Positions 1 to 11,635 of a stretch of DNA of 64,000 nt are shown here, in pieces. Source of the stretch: Ustulina deusta (Eukaryota; Ascomycota; Sordariomycetes; Xylariales; Xylariaceae); the NCBI GenBank assembly GCA_023159155.1, contig JAJNNX010000025.1, positions 1-64,000 on the forward strand. The letters run 5' to 3'. Made by a program: the position numbers and the translations under genes. The stretch's first letter is position 1; every line of letters starts with the position of its first letter. The notes below the pieces were generated by a model that saw nothing but the letters and a program-made list of their open reading frames with translations, ran no database searches and was not told the DNA's origin.

Positions 1-1022
1 ATAAACTTTTTAATATTTTTTTAGTAATAAATCTAGTATTATTTTTTTTAAATAAAATAAAATATTATTTATATAAATATTTGCAAATTTATTTAAAAGT
101 TTTTAAATCTATATATTAATAAAAGCTTGCTATTAAGCAGGTTTTATTTTTAAACTAAATAATAAAACTTTTTATTAAAATATTTTTTATAAGTTTAAAA
201 AAAATAAAAAATAATTTTAAAATTAATAATAATTAATAAAGTTTTTTTAATAATATTTAGTTTTATAAAATAAAGAGTATTATAATAATTCAATATAGTA
301 TTACTAATATTTAAAGCAAATATAATTTTATTTTTTAAATATAATTTTTTAATAATAATTAATTATAAATTTATATTTTATTTAATAAACTTTATAGCTA
401 ATAGTTTATTTATATAAAAAAATTTAAACAAAATAAATTATATAAATATTTAATATTAGTAAAGTTTTAAAATATATTTTTTATTATTAGTCTTAGTACT
501 ATATTAAACTCTAGTTATAAAAAAAATTTTTTTTTTTAAATATAATAATTAAAAAAGTAAAAAATTTTATATTAGCTTTATATATTTAAAGTTTTTTCTT
601 TAAAAAATAAAATTAATTTATTATTCAAAATCTTTTATAATATTATTTAATTAATTTAATTTTAATTTTTTTATAAAATATTAATTACTTTTAATTTTTT
701 TTAAATAGTTTAAAATAATTATTTTTAGTTATTATAAACTTAATTATAATAAGCTTTTTTAGAGTTTCTTTTAGCTAAGTATCTTTATTTATTTTAGTAA
801 AAGTAGTTTTAAAGATTTTATAAAAAACTTTTAATATTTAATAATATTTTTTAATGCTTAATTATGTTAGTTAATATTTTTTTATATTTTTACGTTTATA
901 ATTTATTATTTATAGCTAAAAAGTTTAATTATAATTATTAGTAAAAATTAAACTAATAAAAATGAATTTTTTAGCTAAATTAGTTATTATTTTTAAGTTT
1001 TAATTAAAATATTTTGTTTTAT

Positions 1023-1191
1023 TAATTATTTAATATTAATAATAATATTATAAATAAAATTATTAGCTATTAATTTTTATTATATATATTAAATATTTAT
1101 AGATTTTATTAACTATTTTATTATAATAAAAATTAATAGCTAATAATTTTAGTTATAATATTATTATTAATATTAAATAATTATTAAAAAA
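1023..1191. repeat. Palindrome with ~58-bp arms
   Basis: The segment 1023-1082 and the segment 1130-1191 are reverse complements of one another with about one mismatch, around a spacer of roughly 45 bp. Weaker inverted similarity continues outward to about 960 and 1265. Such arms can fold into a long hairpin, so this may be a fold-back transposon or the meeting point of two inverted copies. No coding sequence is visible in it. Confidence 0.65.
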
Positions 1192-3053
1192 ATATAAGTT
1201 TTAATATTATTAATTTATAATTAACTAAATATTTTAAAAATAATTAATTTGTTTTAGCTATATATTTCAACTAAAATAAACAAAAAAACCAATAAAAAAA
1301 CTTTTATTAGTTCTATTTATTTTTTAAATTAAATAAATTACTAAAACTATTTTTATTATTTGTTTTTTTTACTAGTTAAATATTTAAAACTTTAAGTTTT
1401 TAGTTAAAATAGTTAACTAATATATATATATATATATTTATTTTTTATAAAGAAAATAGATTTTATTATTTTAATAAGCTTTTTTTTATAATTAAAACTT
1501 TTAAAGTTTTTTAAAAATTAATAGTTAAGTTTATTAAAAACTTAATTATTTAAATTAAACTTTTGTTTAATTAAGTTTATAAGTTTAGTTAATTAATAAT
1601 TTTTATAACTTTATTTAATATTATATATTAATTTAATAATTTTATTAGTAAATAATTTATAAAAAATATTTAAATTTATAAAAACTTTATATAAATTTTT
1701 TTAAGTTTATATAAAAATAGTTTTATAATTTATATTTTTATTATAAATTAATAAATTAATATTTTTAAGTTAAATTATTAAATATAATAATATTTTTATT
1801 AATATTTTTATTTATTTTATATATATAAGTTTTAAATATTTTATAAGTAATAATTATTTAATTAAAATTATAATAAATAATTAATAAAACTTAAATTATT
1901 TTAATAATATTATTAAATAATTTTTTAATTAAATAAAAATATATTTTTATAATTTTTTTAGTACATTTTTTTAATTAATTTAAAAAATAATAAAAAAAAA
2001 TAGTTTTTTTTTAATTTATAAACTTAATTATTAAATAAAGCTTTATTTTTTATAAACTTACTAAAATTAATTTTTTATATTTTAGTTTTTTTAGCATAAA
2101 AAAGTTTAAAGCATTAATAAATAAACTAATAAAATAAAAAATAAATAAAATAATAAAACTAAAAAGTTTAAAGTTAATATTTTTAAATATATTTTTTATT
2201 ATCAAATTATAGTTATTTTTTAAAAGTACTAAAATAAATATAATAAAAAATTAGCGCTTTATTTTTTATTATTAAAAAAGTTCTATTAGACCTAATATAA
2301 AATTGCAACCTTAAATAGCTTTAATATCTTTTAATATACTTTTAAATATATTATTTATATTAAATTGTTTTAGTTTTAGTTTAAATTTTGTTTTTTTTTT
2401 AAATTCAAATTTTTAGTTTTTTTTTTACAAATTTTTTTTAAGTATTAGTTCGCTTAAAATATTTATAAAAACATTATTTAAAAATATAAACTAGCTATAT
2501 TTTATAACTAAAATCATTTTAATTATTTAAAAACTAAAAATAAAAATAAAATATTTAAAATTAAGTTTTTTATAAGCTATTAATTTTTAAGTAATATAAA
2601 AATTAAAAGTTTTTTAAAGTTATATTAAAATTAGGTTTATATTATAAAATATATAATTAAAAAAAAAGTTTATTTATATTTTATTAATTAAAGCAAAAAA
2701 AAAATATATATATATATATATATTTATTAAATACTTATTAATAAATAATTAGTAAGCTTAAAATAATATTATAATTAGTTAAATAAAATTTTTATAACTA
2801 ATTTATTAATATTATAAATAAAAACTCTAAACTAAAAAATAAAAAATAAAAAAATAAAAAATCAAAGTTCATAAAATAAATAAATATAAACTTTATATAT
2901 ATAGCTGCAAAGCTATAAGTTGGTTTATATATCAACTTTTTATTTTATTGCTATATAAGCCTAGAATCCTTACAAGTTTCGCTAAAACTATACTAACCGT
3001 TATAATATTATATTTTAAATTTAAATTATAATTATTAATATTTTAAATATAAC

Positions 3054-3514
3054 ATATCTTATAAACTTGTTTTATATAAGCTTGTTTTATACCTTTTTAG
3101 CAGTACTTTTATTCCAATTTTTATAATAAAGCTACTTACTCTATAATTATATAACTTTTAAAATATAAGTTATATAGACTAATAATTTGGACTTTTAGAA
3201 TCCTAACTAAATAAAGAGTCTAAATATATTTTTATTAACTTTATAGTTATTTTATTTTAAGCGTTATAAAAGAATACGCTAAAATAATCCCTGTAATTTC
3301 TAAAACTTAAATATTTCTAAAAATAAAATAGCTATAAGATTAACAAAAATATATTTGGATTCTTTATTTAGTTAGGATTCTAGAAATCTAGATTATTAGT
3401 CTATACAACTTTTATTTAAAAAGTTATAGAAAAAGTGAAGTAAATAGTTTTTTAGTATAGAATTAATATATAAAATACGCTAAAAAAACAAAGCAAAACA
3501 AGCTTATAAGATAT
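3054..3514. mobile_element. Fold-back/MITE-like element with ~200-bp inverted arms
   Basis: The left arm (3054 to about 3256) and right arm (about 3321 to 3514) are inverted copies that align over almost their whole length; most differences I can see are C/T or A/G. The outer ends read ATATCTTATAA on the left and TTATAAGATAT on the right. The unique centre is only about 65 bp and carries no ORF, so the element would need a transposase from elsewhere. The form fits a non-autonomous DNA transposon or fold-back element. The superfamily cannot be named because the target duplication is hidden by the A/T background. Confidence 0.65.
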
Positions 3515-4029
3515 ATTATTTTGCTTTATAAATTAACTAATTATTTTTTTAATATATTTATTTATTTAATAACTTAAATCTATTGCTATAATATTTTAAT
3601 ATTTTTAGTAGTAAAAAATAAAAATAAAAGTAGATTTTAGTTTTTTAAGCTTAAAAAAGTTAAGTTTAAGTTAACTAGTAAATATAATAATAAATAATAT
3701 AAATAGCTTAATAAAAAGTCATTATTAATTATTATACTAGATTAAAATAACTAGGTATATTAATAAATATAAAGCAAATAAACTATAAAATAAATATAAA
3801 TAATAATTAATTTTTATATTAGAAAAAATAATGACTTTAATTAAAAAAGAAAAAAAAAGCTTATAGTGGCTTTTTTTCTAAACTATAGCTTATATATAAA
3901 AAACTAAGTGTGTTATATATAGATTAGCTAGTGCTTATATTATATGAACTAGGTTAGAAACTTGGCTAGTATAATAAATATATTATAAGTTCTTTATAAT
4001 AATAGATAAATAAAAAGTATAAGTAGCTA

Positions 4030-4034
4030 TTAAG
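4030..4034. repeat. Target-site duplication TTAAG (left)
   Basis: The five bases directly before the left LTR are identical to those at 11631-11635 directly after the right LTR. A 5-bp duplication is typical of LTR-retrotransposon integration and fixes the element borders. Confidence 0.75.
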
Positions 4035-4213
4035 TGTTATGCCTAGCATACTGGGACCGGTGCACACTTACTATATATATATACTATGTCCGCACCTACT
4101 TCAATAAAAAATCTTCTTTTTACAAGCTTTAGTTTTATAAGCTAACCTTACCAAATATATAATTTATCCCTTTATATATTATACTTAACTTTGTAAACTT
4201 TTTATTTATAATA
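4035..4213 (+). repeat. 5' LTR, 179 bp
   Basis: It begins TGTTATGCC and ends TTTATAATA. It aligns base for base with 11452-11630 without gaps; about twenty positions differ and all are transitions. In most of them this copy carries the A or T, so it has suffered more RIP-like change than its partner. The ancestral 3' end was probably the usual CA, now TA in both copies. Confidence 0.88.
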
Positions 4214-5747
4214 ATTTTAAAGCTTTTTTTTAAGGTTATTTATAATATATTTGTATAATAGCTCCTAAAAAACCCGGACTATTAACTAGATTAATATTTC
4301 CTAAAAAAAACAAATTAGCTATAAATAGTTAATAAAGCTATACTGATTTTTTTTTAGATAAAAGTTAAAGATTAAAGCTTAGTAATAGTTTAATACTTAG
4401 TTACTAAAATAATAATAGTATTTTACGACTTAAAAGTACTAACTAATTTTTATTATAATAAAATATTTAGCTCGAAACAGAACTTAAAAAAATAAATAAA
4501 TAGCTAAAAAAACAAAAACAACTTATTTTTGGATTAAAAGAATTTTAATTTATAAGCGTACATAAATTAATATTAAAACAAAAACCTAAAAAATATAAGT
4601 ATTAAAAAAAAGCTAGAGATTTAAAAAACTTTAAATTTTTTAATTTTTATATTTTTTTTATATTTTTTATTTAAAACGTAAAAATTAGTACTAAAAACAA
4701 TATAACTTTTTTAATTTTAACTTATTACTTACTTTTTTTATTTTTATTATTATTATTTAATAAGTTAGATTTAAATAGTTTTAACTATTAATTATTTTAT
4801 TATTATAAATGCTATAATAATAATAAAAAATTAAATATTAATTTTAGTTATTTTTTAAAATTTGAATACTTTTTGTTTATTATATAGTTTATTTATAACT
4901 AATAAATTAAATAAATTAAAAAACTAAAATCTATATTTAAAAGTTTGCAAAAAAAGTTCTAATAAGCTTAGATTTAAATTATTTATATAATTAATAAAAT
5001 AGACTAAGATTATAAAAACTAGTATTAAATCTTTTTTTAAAAAAAAGCATACTAGAATTATTTTTTTATAAATCTAATTAAAAAAATTTTATTAACTAAA
5101 CTAAAACTTTAATTTATTAATTAATTTTTTTTGTTATAAGTATTAGTTAATAGTTAAAAAAAGCTTAATAATAAGCTAATTAAAATTTTAAAATATTTAA
5201 TTAATATTTATTCTAGATTAAAATTTAAAAAAAATAATAAAACAATAATAAAAAAGCTATATTATATTATTAAAAATTAACTGATTTATTTTAATAAAAA
5301 ATTATAAATTTTAATAATTTATTATTTTAAAAAAAATTAGTAATAATAAATATAGTATAGCATTATTAAAAACTAATAATTTTTATTTTTAAAACTATAA
5401 AGCTTTAATAAAGATTTTTATATTTAAATATTAACTAAACTAATATTAATAAACTTTAAAATTAGTAATAATACTAAAGCTTTTTTAAACAAACATATTT
5501 TAATAATAAGGATTATTTTTATTAAAGCTAAAAATACTATAATATAGTTTAGAGCTAAAATAATTATTAATATTATAACTAGCTAAAATAACTTTATTTA
5601 AATTAGTAACTTTTTAATAATTATATATTTAAAAAATTATTATTTTTTAAATATTTTAACTAATATATTTTTAATATATCTTAAAAATTGCTATAAAATA
5701 ACTTTAATAATTACTTAAAGCAAAGTAATAATACTTAGGACTTTTTT

Positions 5748-5789
5748 TGTTTTAATTGCAAAAAAATAAATTATATTAATTATAACTAT
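5748..5789 (+). pseudogene. gag zinc-knuckle relic
   Basis: The frame from 5748 reads C-F-N-C followed at the right spacing by Tyr and Tyr where a CCHC knuckle has His and Cys. CAT to TAT and TGT to TAT are both single RIP-type transitions. The motif belongs to the nucleocapsid end of gag and lies, as expected, about 1 kb upstream of reverse transcriptase. The remaining gag between 4214 and 5747 is too decayed to delimit. Confidence 0.65.
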
Positions 5790-6837
5790 AAAAAACCTAA
5801 CTAGCAATACTTATTAAAAAATTAAAAACGTTAGATTTAGAAAATTTAGTTAGATTAAAAATAAAAAAACTTTAATATATTTTATTATTTATAAAAAAAC
5901 AACTATTATTTAGACTAAAATTATTTATATAATTTTTTAGTATATTTTAATAAATATTTAAATAATAATTAAAAAAATAAAAAATAGTTTTAGTTTTAGC
6001 TATAAAGCTTAAGCTAAAACTATAGCTTTTTATACTTATTTTATATTAATTTTATATTTTATACAATATTTATTTTATTAGTTTAAAAAAACTTTTATTA
6101 AAAATATTTATTAATTTAAATTTTTATACTAAATATAATTATATTAATTATATTTTTATTTTATATAACAAACTAAAAAAAGCTTTATTTTATATTTATG
6201 TTTTATAATATATTACTAAAAATAAATTTTTTAATTATAGCGCTTATTAAATTATTTATAAATTTATTAATAGTTATAAAATAATTTAAAAATTTTAATA
6301 TATTTATATTATTATTAATTAAAATAATTAGTTAAAAAAAAATCTAATGCTTTTTTTTAAATTATATTAAAAAACTAAAAAATTATATTTAATTTAAGTT
6401 TAAATCGCTAGTTTTATAGCTTAAAGCTTAAATATTTTAAATTAGTTATAATTTATTAATTTGCTAAAGCTTACAAAAATAAAAAATATTACTAAGCTAT
6501 TATATATTTTTTTAAACTTTTTTAGTTAAAAAAATTAAAAACTAAAAGAAATTATACTAGTTTTAAAAATATTCTGTTAAAATTTTACAACTTAGCTAAT
6601 TTTTTTAATATTAATAAAACTAATATTTTTTTATACTTTAAATAAAAAAACTTAGCAATTAATTTATAAAATAATATTATAATACTTTATTATTTTATTT
6701 ATTTATTAGCTTAAAACAAACTTAAAAAACTTTAAAAATAGCTTATAAAAATAATAGCTAATAAAAAAATATAAAAATCTAAAAGCTTAGCTAAAGCTTT
6801 TATTTTATTTATTTTTAAAAAAAATAAAAGTTTAAAA

Positions 6838-7200
6838 CTATATATAAACTATAAAAAATTTAACTATATTATATAAAAAAATTGCTACACTTTTTTTTTT
6901 ATTTCGGAATTAATAAATAAATTTATATATATTAAAATATTTATTAAAATTAATTTTAAAAATATTTATTATTATATCTAAATTAAAAAAAAAAAAAAAA
7001 AAAATAGCTTTTTATATATATTATAGCTATTATAAATTTTTAGTTATACTTATAAGTTTATATAATATTTTTATTATTTTTTAAAACTATATATATAAAA
7101 TATTTAATAATATTTTAAATATATTTTATATTATATATTTAAATAATATTTTTATATTTTTTATAAATAAAAAATCTTATATAAAATATATTTAAAAAAT
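6838..7200 (+). pseudogene. Reverse transcriptase relic (Ty3/gypsy)
   Basis: Translation from 6838 gives the start of the gypsy RT palm, with a recognisable ISEL segment and a KIFIKINFKN segment (family: KIFTKIDLRN). After an A-rich homopolymer near 6984-7003 the reading moves to another frame and continues to Y-L-N-N at 7136-7147. That is the place of the catalytic Y-L-D-D box, so both Asp codons have become Asn by G-to-A changes. RNA-dependent DNA synthesis is lost. Confidence 0.82.
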
Positions 7201-7639
7201 TATTAAAAAACTTTAAAATATTAGTTTTATTAAAAAAAAATTTAATTTTTTAAATATATTATATTTAATTAAAATATTAAAATAAACTTTAGTTATATTA
7301 ATATAATTAAATAATAACTATTTTTTAATTTTTATTATAAGCTATAATAGTTTTTAAAGTTTTATAACTTTTATTAATGTTTTATTAAAAAGTATTTTTA
7401 GGTTGCTGCTTTTTTAATTTAATATTTAAAAAAAAGCATAATTAGAACAAAAAAAAATCAAATTTTTTTAAACTATTTTATAATAAAAGTTTTTAAAAAG
7501 CTTTAGGACTTATTTAGAAAAGCTATTTTTTTTATATATTTTAACCTTAAAAAACAAATATTAATAAAAACTAATTTTTTTAAAGCAGTGCTAATAAAAA
7601 ACTTTTTTTAAAAAAATAGTTAAAATAAATAACGTTTTG

Positions 7640-7917
7640 TTATGTTTTATTTTTATAAGTTTATTAATACAAAATTAAACTATAAAACTTTAGATCAAAA
7701 AATATTTATAATTATAAAATATTTTAAATATTAGTAGTATTATTTTAAAAAAAATAAATTATTAATTAAAATATTAACTAATTATAGCAATTTTTAAATA
7801 TTTATAAAAATTCTAAAACTAAATAAAAAATAAGTTTATTAATATATATATTTAGCTTTTTTTAATTTTATTATTAAATATAAACAAAACAAACAAAATA
7901 AGGCTAATTTTTTATTA
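7640..7917 (+). pseudogene. RNase H relic
   Basis: The reading contains KLNYKTLDQKIF followed by LTNYSNF, matching the gypsy RNase H pattern KLNYetxDxElf followed by LTDHxNL, with Asp to Asn and His to Tyr changes. Several former Gln or Trp codons are stops. It lies between reverse transcriptase and integrase, as expected. Confidence 0.72.
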
Positions 7918-8334
7918 TGTTAACCTAATTATATAAATAATTCGTTTTAAAATATTAATTTTTTTTTAATACTAAAAAAAAAAATTGTAGTAATATAAAC
8001 TAAAATTTTTAATAAGGACCCAAAAGTACTAGTAAATAAAATATATACTGCTTAACTTTTTAAAAAAAAAACTATTTTTATATAAGCAGTTATATATATA
8101 TAAATATAAATAGCTATAAGTAATAAAAACTTTTAAAATCTAAATATATTATAAAACTTATAAAATATAATCTAAAATATTTAATAAAAAAACTTTAAAT
8201 ATAAATTAATTAAAAAATATATTAATACTAAAAAACTTATAGATTTTTAATAAACAATTAAAAAATCTTTTTTATACTATAAAAATAAAGTTTATATTTT
8301 TTTTAAAAAATCTATTTATTTTTAGCTTATTAAA

Positions 8335-9060
8335 TTATATTATCATAATCTATTAGTAAGGCATTTTAAACAAAAACGTACGTTTAAACTATTATAGCAT
8401 AAGTTTTTTTAGCTAAAAATAAAAACAAATATTAATAATTATATAAATAGTTATATAATATGCTTTAGATTAAAAATAAAATATTACTAAAAATATAACA
8501 AATTTAATATTTTATTTATATTTTTAGCTTTTATATAAAAACTATTTATAAATTTTATAGTTAGACTACTTTTAATTTTTTATAAAAACTACTAAATTAA
8601 TTATATTTTAGTAATTATTAATAGATTTATTAAATTAATATATTTATTTTTTATTAATACTAAAATAACTTTAATATAGTTTGCTACTTTATTTTATTAA
8701 AAAATTAAATATATTTATAAAAGTTTTATAAATATTATATTAAATTATAGTTCTTTTTTTACTAGTTATTTCTAATTAAACTTATACTATTATTTTAAAA
8801 TCAAAAAAAAATATTTGGTTATATTTTATTTTAGAACTAATAAACAAACAAAACATATAAATTAAACAATTAAAAACTATTTTAAATGCTTTATTAATAG
8901 CAAACAAACTAATTAGCTATAATTATTTTTTAAATATATTTTATAATTAATTTAGTTATTAATAGTATAACTAGCAAGTTATTTTTTAAAGCTTTATATA
9001 ACTATATACTAAAGTTTAAACTATTTATTAAAAACAACTTTATTTTAAAAGTAGTACTAA
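8335..9060 (+). pseudogene. Integrase relic with DDE changed to NNK
   Basis: One frame runs through about 240 codons interrupted by stops. It starts with the HHCC zinc-binding region, where the first Cys is now Tyr (8452-8454) and the second is kept. The core follows: FINFIV where the first catalytic Asp belongs (AAT at 8551-8553), ILVIINRFIKL, SFFTSYF preceded by Asn for the second Asp, and NKQTKHIN where the catalytic Glu is now Lys. All three active-site changes are G-to-A, so the enzyme must be inactive. It is the best preserved domain of the element. Confidence 0.87.
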
Positions 9061-9424
9061 TAGTATAAAAATAATTATAAAAACTATAAACTATTAAAAA
9101 TAATTTAAAAAATTAGTAGCAAATTATAATTAAAAAGTATTAAAAATATTATAATATTAAACATAAATTTATAACTTATAAAGTTAGAAATATAATAGCA
9201 TTATTTATAAAAAACTTAAGTTTTAAATATTTTACACTTATATCTAAGTTTATTAGCCTATTTTAGATCTTTAGCTATATTAGATCGCAAGTATATTACT
9301 TTATATTTTTAGTATAATATATTTATTTTTATAATATTTTATTTATTTAATTATTTAAACTTTAGAAAGCTAATACTATATATAATTTATTTATGTTAGA
9401 TCTTATAAATAACTTAAATAAATA

Positions 9425-9560
9425 AAAAATTAAAAATATAATAACAAAACAAATATATAATTATAAATTATATTATAAAATTAAATAAAAAAGCTAACTA
9501 ACTAAATATAACTAATAAGTATTAGCTACTAATATTATAGTACTTAAAGCAATATAAACT
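9425..9560 (+). pseudogene. C-terminal chromodomain-like relic
   Basis: The frame starting at 9441 reads YKLYYKIK, several residues with stops, then KYN, matching the chromodomain core pattern LYYLVKWKGW then EYNQW with Trp codons turned to stops. It follows the integrase C-terminal segment after one frame change. Chromodomains direct chromoviruses to heterochromatin. The call rests on a short degenerate motif in the right place. Confidence 0.55.
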
Positions 9561-9756
9561 TTTAAATAATAGCAAAGTTATTAAAAAAAAAAAAACTTTT
9601 AATTTAATAATTTATGCTTAAACTAGTTATAAAAAAAAATCGATTAATTTTATTTTTATTTAAAAATATTTTGCTTTATTATTTAAAAATTTATTATTTT
9701 TACAATTGTATTAGCCCGAAACTTTAGTAAATTAATAAAAACAAACTTACAAATAT

Positions 9757-9825
9757 TTATATAGTTAGAATTAAACTAACTATTTTAAATATTTGATCTA
9801 TGCTTTACTATTAAGCTACGTACGA
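9757..9825 (-). tRNA. Decayed tRNA-like sequence, probably a relic
   Basis: On the minus strand this 69-nt segment has a 4-bp D stem GCTT/AAGC with loop AATAGTA, a perfect 5-bp T stem GTTAG/CTAAC with a 7-nt loop TTTAATT, and acceptor halves TCGTACG and TATATAA. The four imperfect acceptor pairs would all be perfect if the 3' half had lost C and G by transitions. The anticodon arm TAGAT/ATTTA has only a 5-nt loop, so it is not functional and no anticodon can be given. It may be a tRNA or tRNA-derived SINE inserted in the retroelement and then mutated. Confidence 0.4.
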
Positions 9826-11020
9826 ACTACTTCTAAAATTAAATTTTATTAAAATAAATAATATTTATATTAGTTATATTAGCTAATCTAGTAGTCTAAA
9901 TAATTTAATTAGTAGCGCTTACTTTTATTTTTTATATTTTTAATATAAAACAACAAATAGTTAATATTTATAATATATAACCGTAATTTTTAAATTAAAA
10001 ATATAAAATATTTTTATAGAAATATATTTAGTATTAAGCTAGTATTTAATTATATTAGATAATTTTACGAACTAAAAATAAATAAAGGTATTTATAGCAT
10101 TAAAAGGGATATATACTACTATTTAAAATAGTATGTTTTTTTATTGCATTATTATTTAAGTATATATAATATAAGCATTTTAAACTTATATAAATAACTA
10201 ATAAATATATTACAAAATAAAAACAGAACTATTTATTTTTGAATTGCTTAAAGTACTAGTAATTCTAAACTAAAAGTAATAAGTTGCTATAAAGCAGCAG
10301 AATATTTTTAGTAAATAAAATTAAATGCTAGCAAATTGCTAATAAAACTTTAGAAGTACTTGCTAGGTACTTAAGCCTGTTTTATTTATAATTTTATAGT
10401 TATTTTTATTTAATTTAAAATTAAAAAACTAGCAGAACTAGTTTAGTAATTTATTTATATAAACTATATTAAAAAATATTAAGCCTAAGACCTAATTATA
10501 TAATATATTTAAATTAATAAAAATACTAATATAAAATAAATATAATTATATTTATTAGCTTATATATTTTTTTGCTTTTTTAATATTTATTACAAAAGGA
10601 GGCCTTTGCTTTTTTTATTATATAAATAACCTAAATAAGCTAGCCAAAATTAAACTAAGCCCTATTATAAATATTGCTAAAATAGTATTAATATGTATAC
10701 GCTTTACGGACCAGATCTTTAGCAGCTCTATGCCTATATGCTTTATTTTTAGTATATATATTCTGCTTATATATATAATACTTATAGTTATAGTAGTTAT
10801 AGCTATTAATTACTTTTTAATAAGTTTTATACTAAAAATAACAGTTGTAATAAATAATAAAAAGCTTATTATCCGAAAAAAAAGCAATAAAGTTAGTATT
10901 AAATATAGTAATGCTAGCATAAAAAAAAAAAAAAAAAAAAGTAAAAAAAGTACAAAGAAAATAAAAAACAATAGTAGCAAAATAAAAAAGTAGCTAAAAC
11001 TAACTAAAATAATAGTAGTA

Positions 11021-11061
<41 letters not shown>

Positions 11062-11434
11062 ACTAGGCTAAAATATTTATATAAAACTAGATTAGCTTTA
11101 TAAGTAATTTATATATAGCTTATATTTAAATTACTAGCATTAAAATTTACTATATATTTAAATATATAACATATATATATATACTATATTGCATACATAC
11201 TAAAACTTCTAATTAATAATACTATATAAGTACTAAAGTATTTATATTAATAATAATAACAATACTATATATTACTAATATAATAGAAGTACTTATATAC
11301 TTATACCTATAAACACTTAATTGATTGTATTGCACTAATCGCACACATATTACCCTAATTCTGCATAAACCTTATATCTGAATTACCCCCTATCCATACA
11401 TACTTATATACATTAGGTTAGGAACAACCTGACT

Positions 11435-11450
11435 GAGGAAAAGAAGATAG
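11435..11450 (+). other. Polypurine tract
   Basis: Fifteen purines and one T (GAGGAAAAGAAGATAG) end one base before the right LTR. This is the standard primer site for plus-strand synthesis in LTR retroelements and sets the element's orientation. Confidence 0.75.
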
Positions 11451-11451
11451 T

Positions 11452-11630
11452 TGTTATGCCTGGCATACTAGGACCGGTGCATACTTACTATATATACATA
11501 CTATGTCCGCACCCACTTCGATAAAGAATCTTCTTTCTACAAGCTTTAGTCTTGTAAGCTAACCTTACCGAATATATAACTTATCCTTTTATATATTGTA
11601 CCTGACCTTGTGAACTTCCTATTTATGATA
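11452..11630 (+). repeat. 3' LTR, 179 bp
   Basis: Starts TGTTATGCC and ends TTTATGATA. This copy keeps more G and C than the left one, including TGGCATAC, CCCACTTCG and CCTGACC. It is followed directly by the TTAAG duplication. Confidence 0.88.
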
Positions 11631-11635
11631 TTAAG
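11631..11635. repeat. Target-site duplication TTAAG (right)
   Basis: Identical to 4030-4034. The next copy of the same five bases (11643-11647) is part of the A/T background and is not needed to explain the insertion. Confidence 0.7.

Larger units (their letters stand above)
4035..11630 (+). mobile_element. Ty3/gypsy chromovirus-type LTR retrotransposon, RIP-degraded
   Basis: A complete but dead element of 7596 bp bounded by two 179-bp LTRs and a TTAAG duplication. The polypurine tract before the right LTR puts it on the + strand. Conceptual translation, reading through stops and a few frame changes, gives the Ty3/gypsy order: CCHC zinc knuckle (5748), reverse transcriptase (6838-7200), RNase H (about 7640-7917), integrase (about 8335-9060) and a chromodomain-like segment (about 9425-9560). 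Putting RT and RNase H before integrase separates it from copia elements, and the chromodomain points to the chromovirus branch. Many CAG, CAA or TGG codons are now stops. About 1.9 kb between chromodomain and right LTR is unexplained. Family identity comes from my reading of conserved motifs, not a database search. Confidence 0.9.

Noticed and set aside
10730..10993. An 87-codon open frame in the AT-rich block, hydrophobic then Lys-rich
   Set aside because: It lies inside the degraded retroelement, uses almost only A/T codons and has a poly-Lys end expected from G-to-A mutation of former coding or purine-rich DNA. I see no sign of selection.
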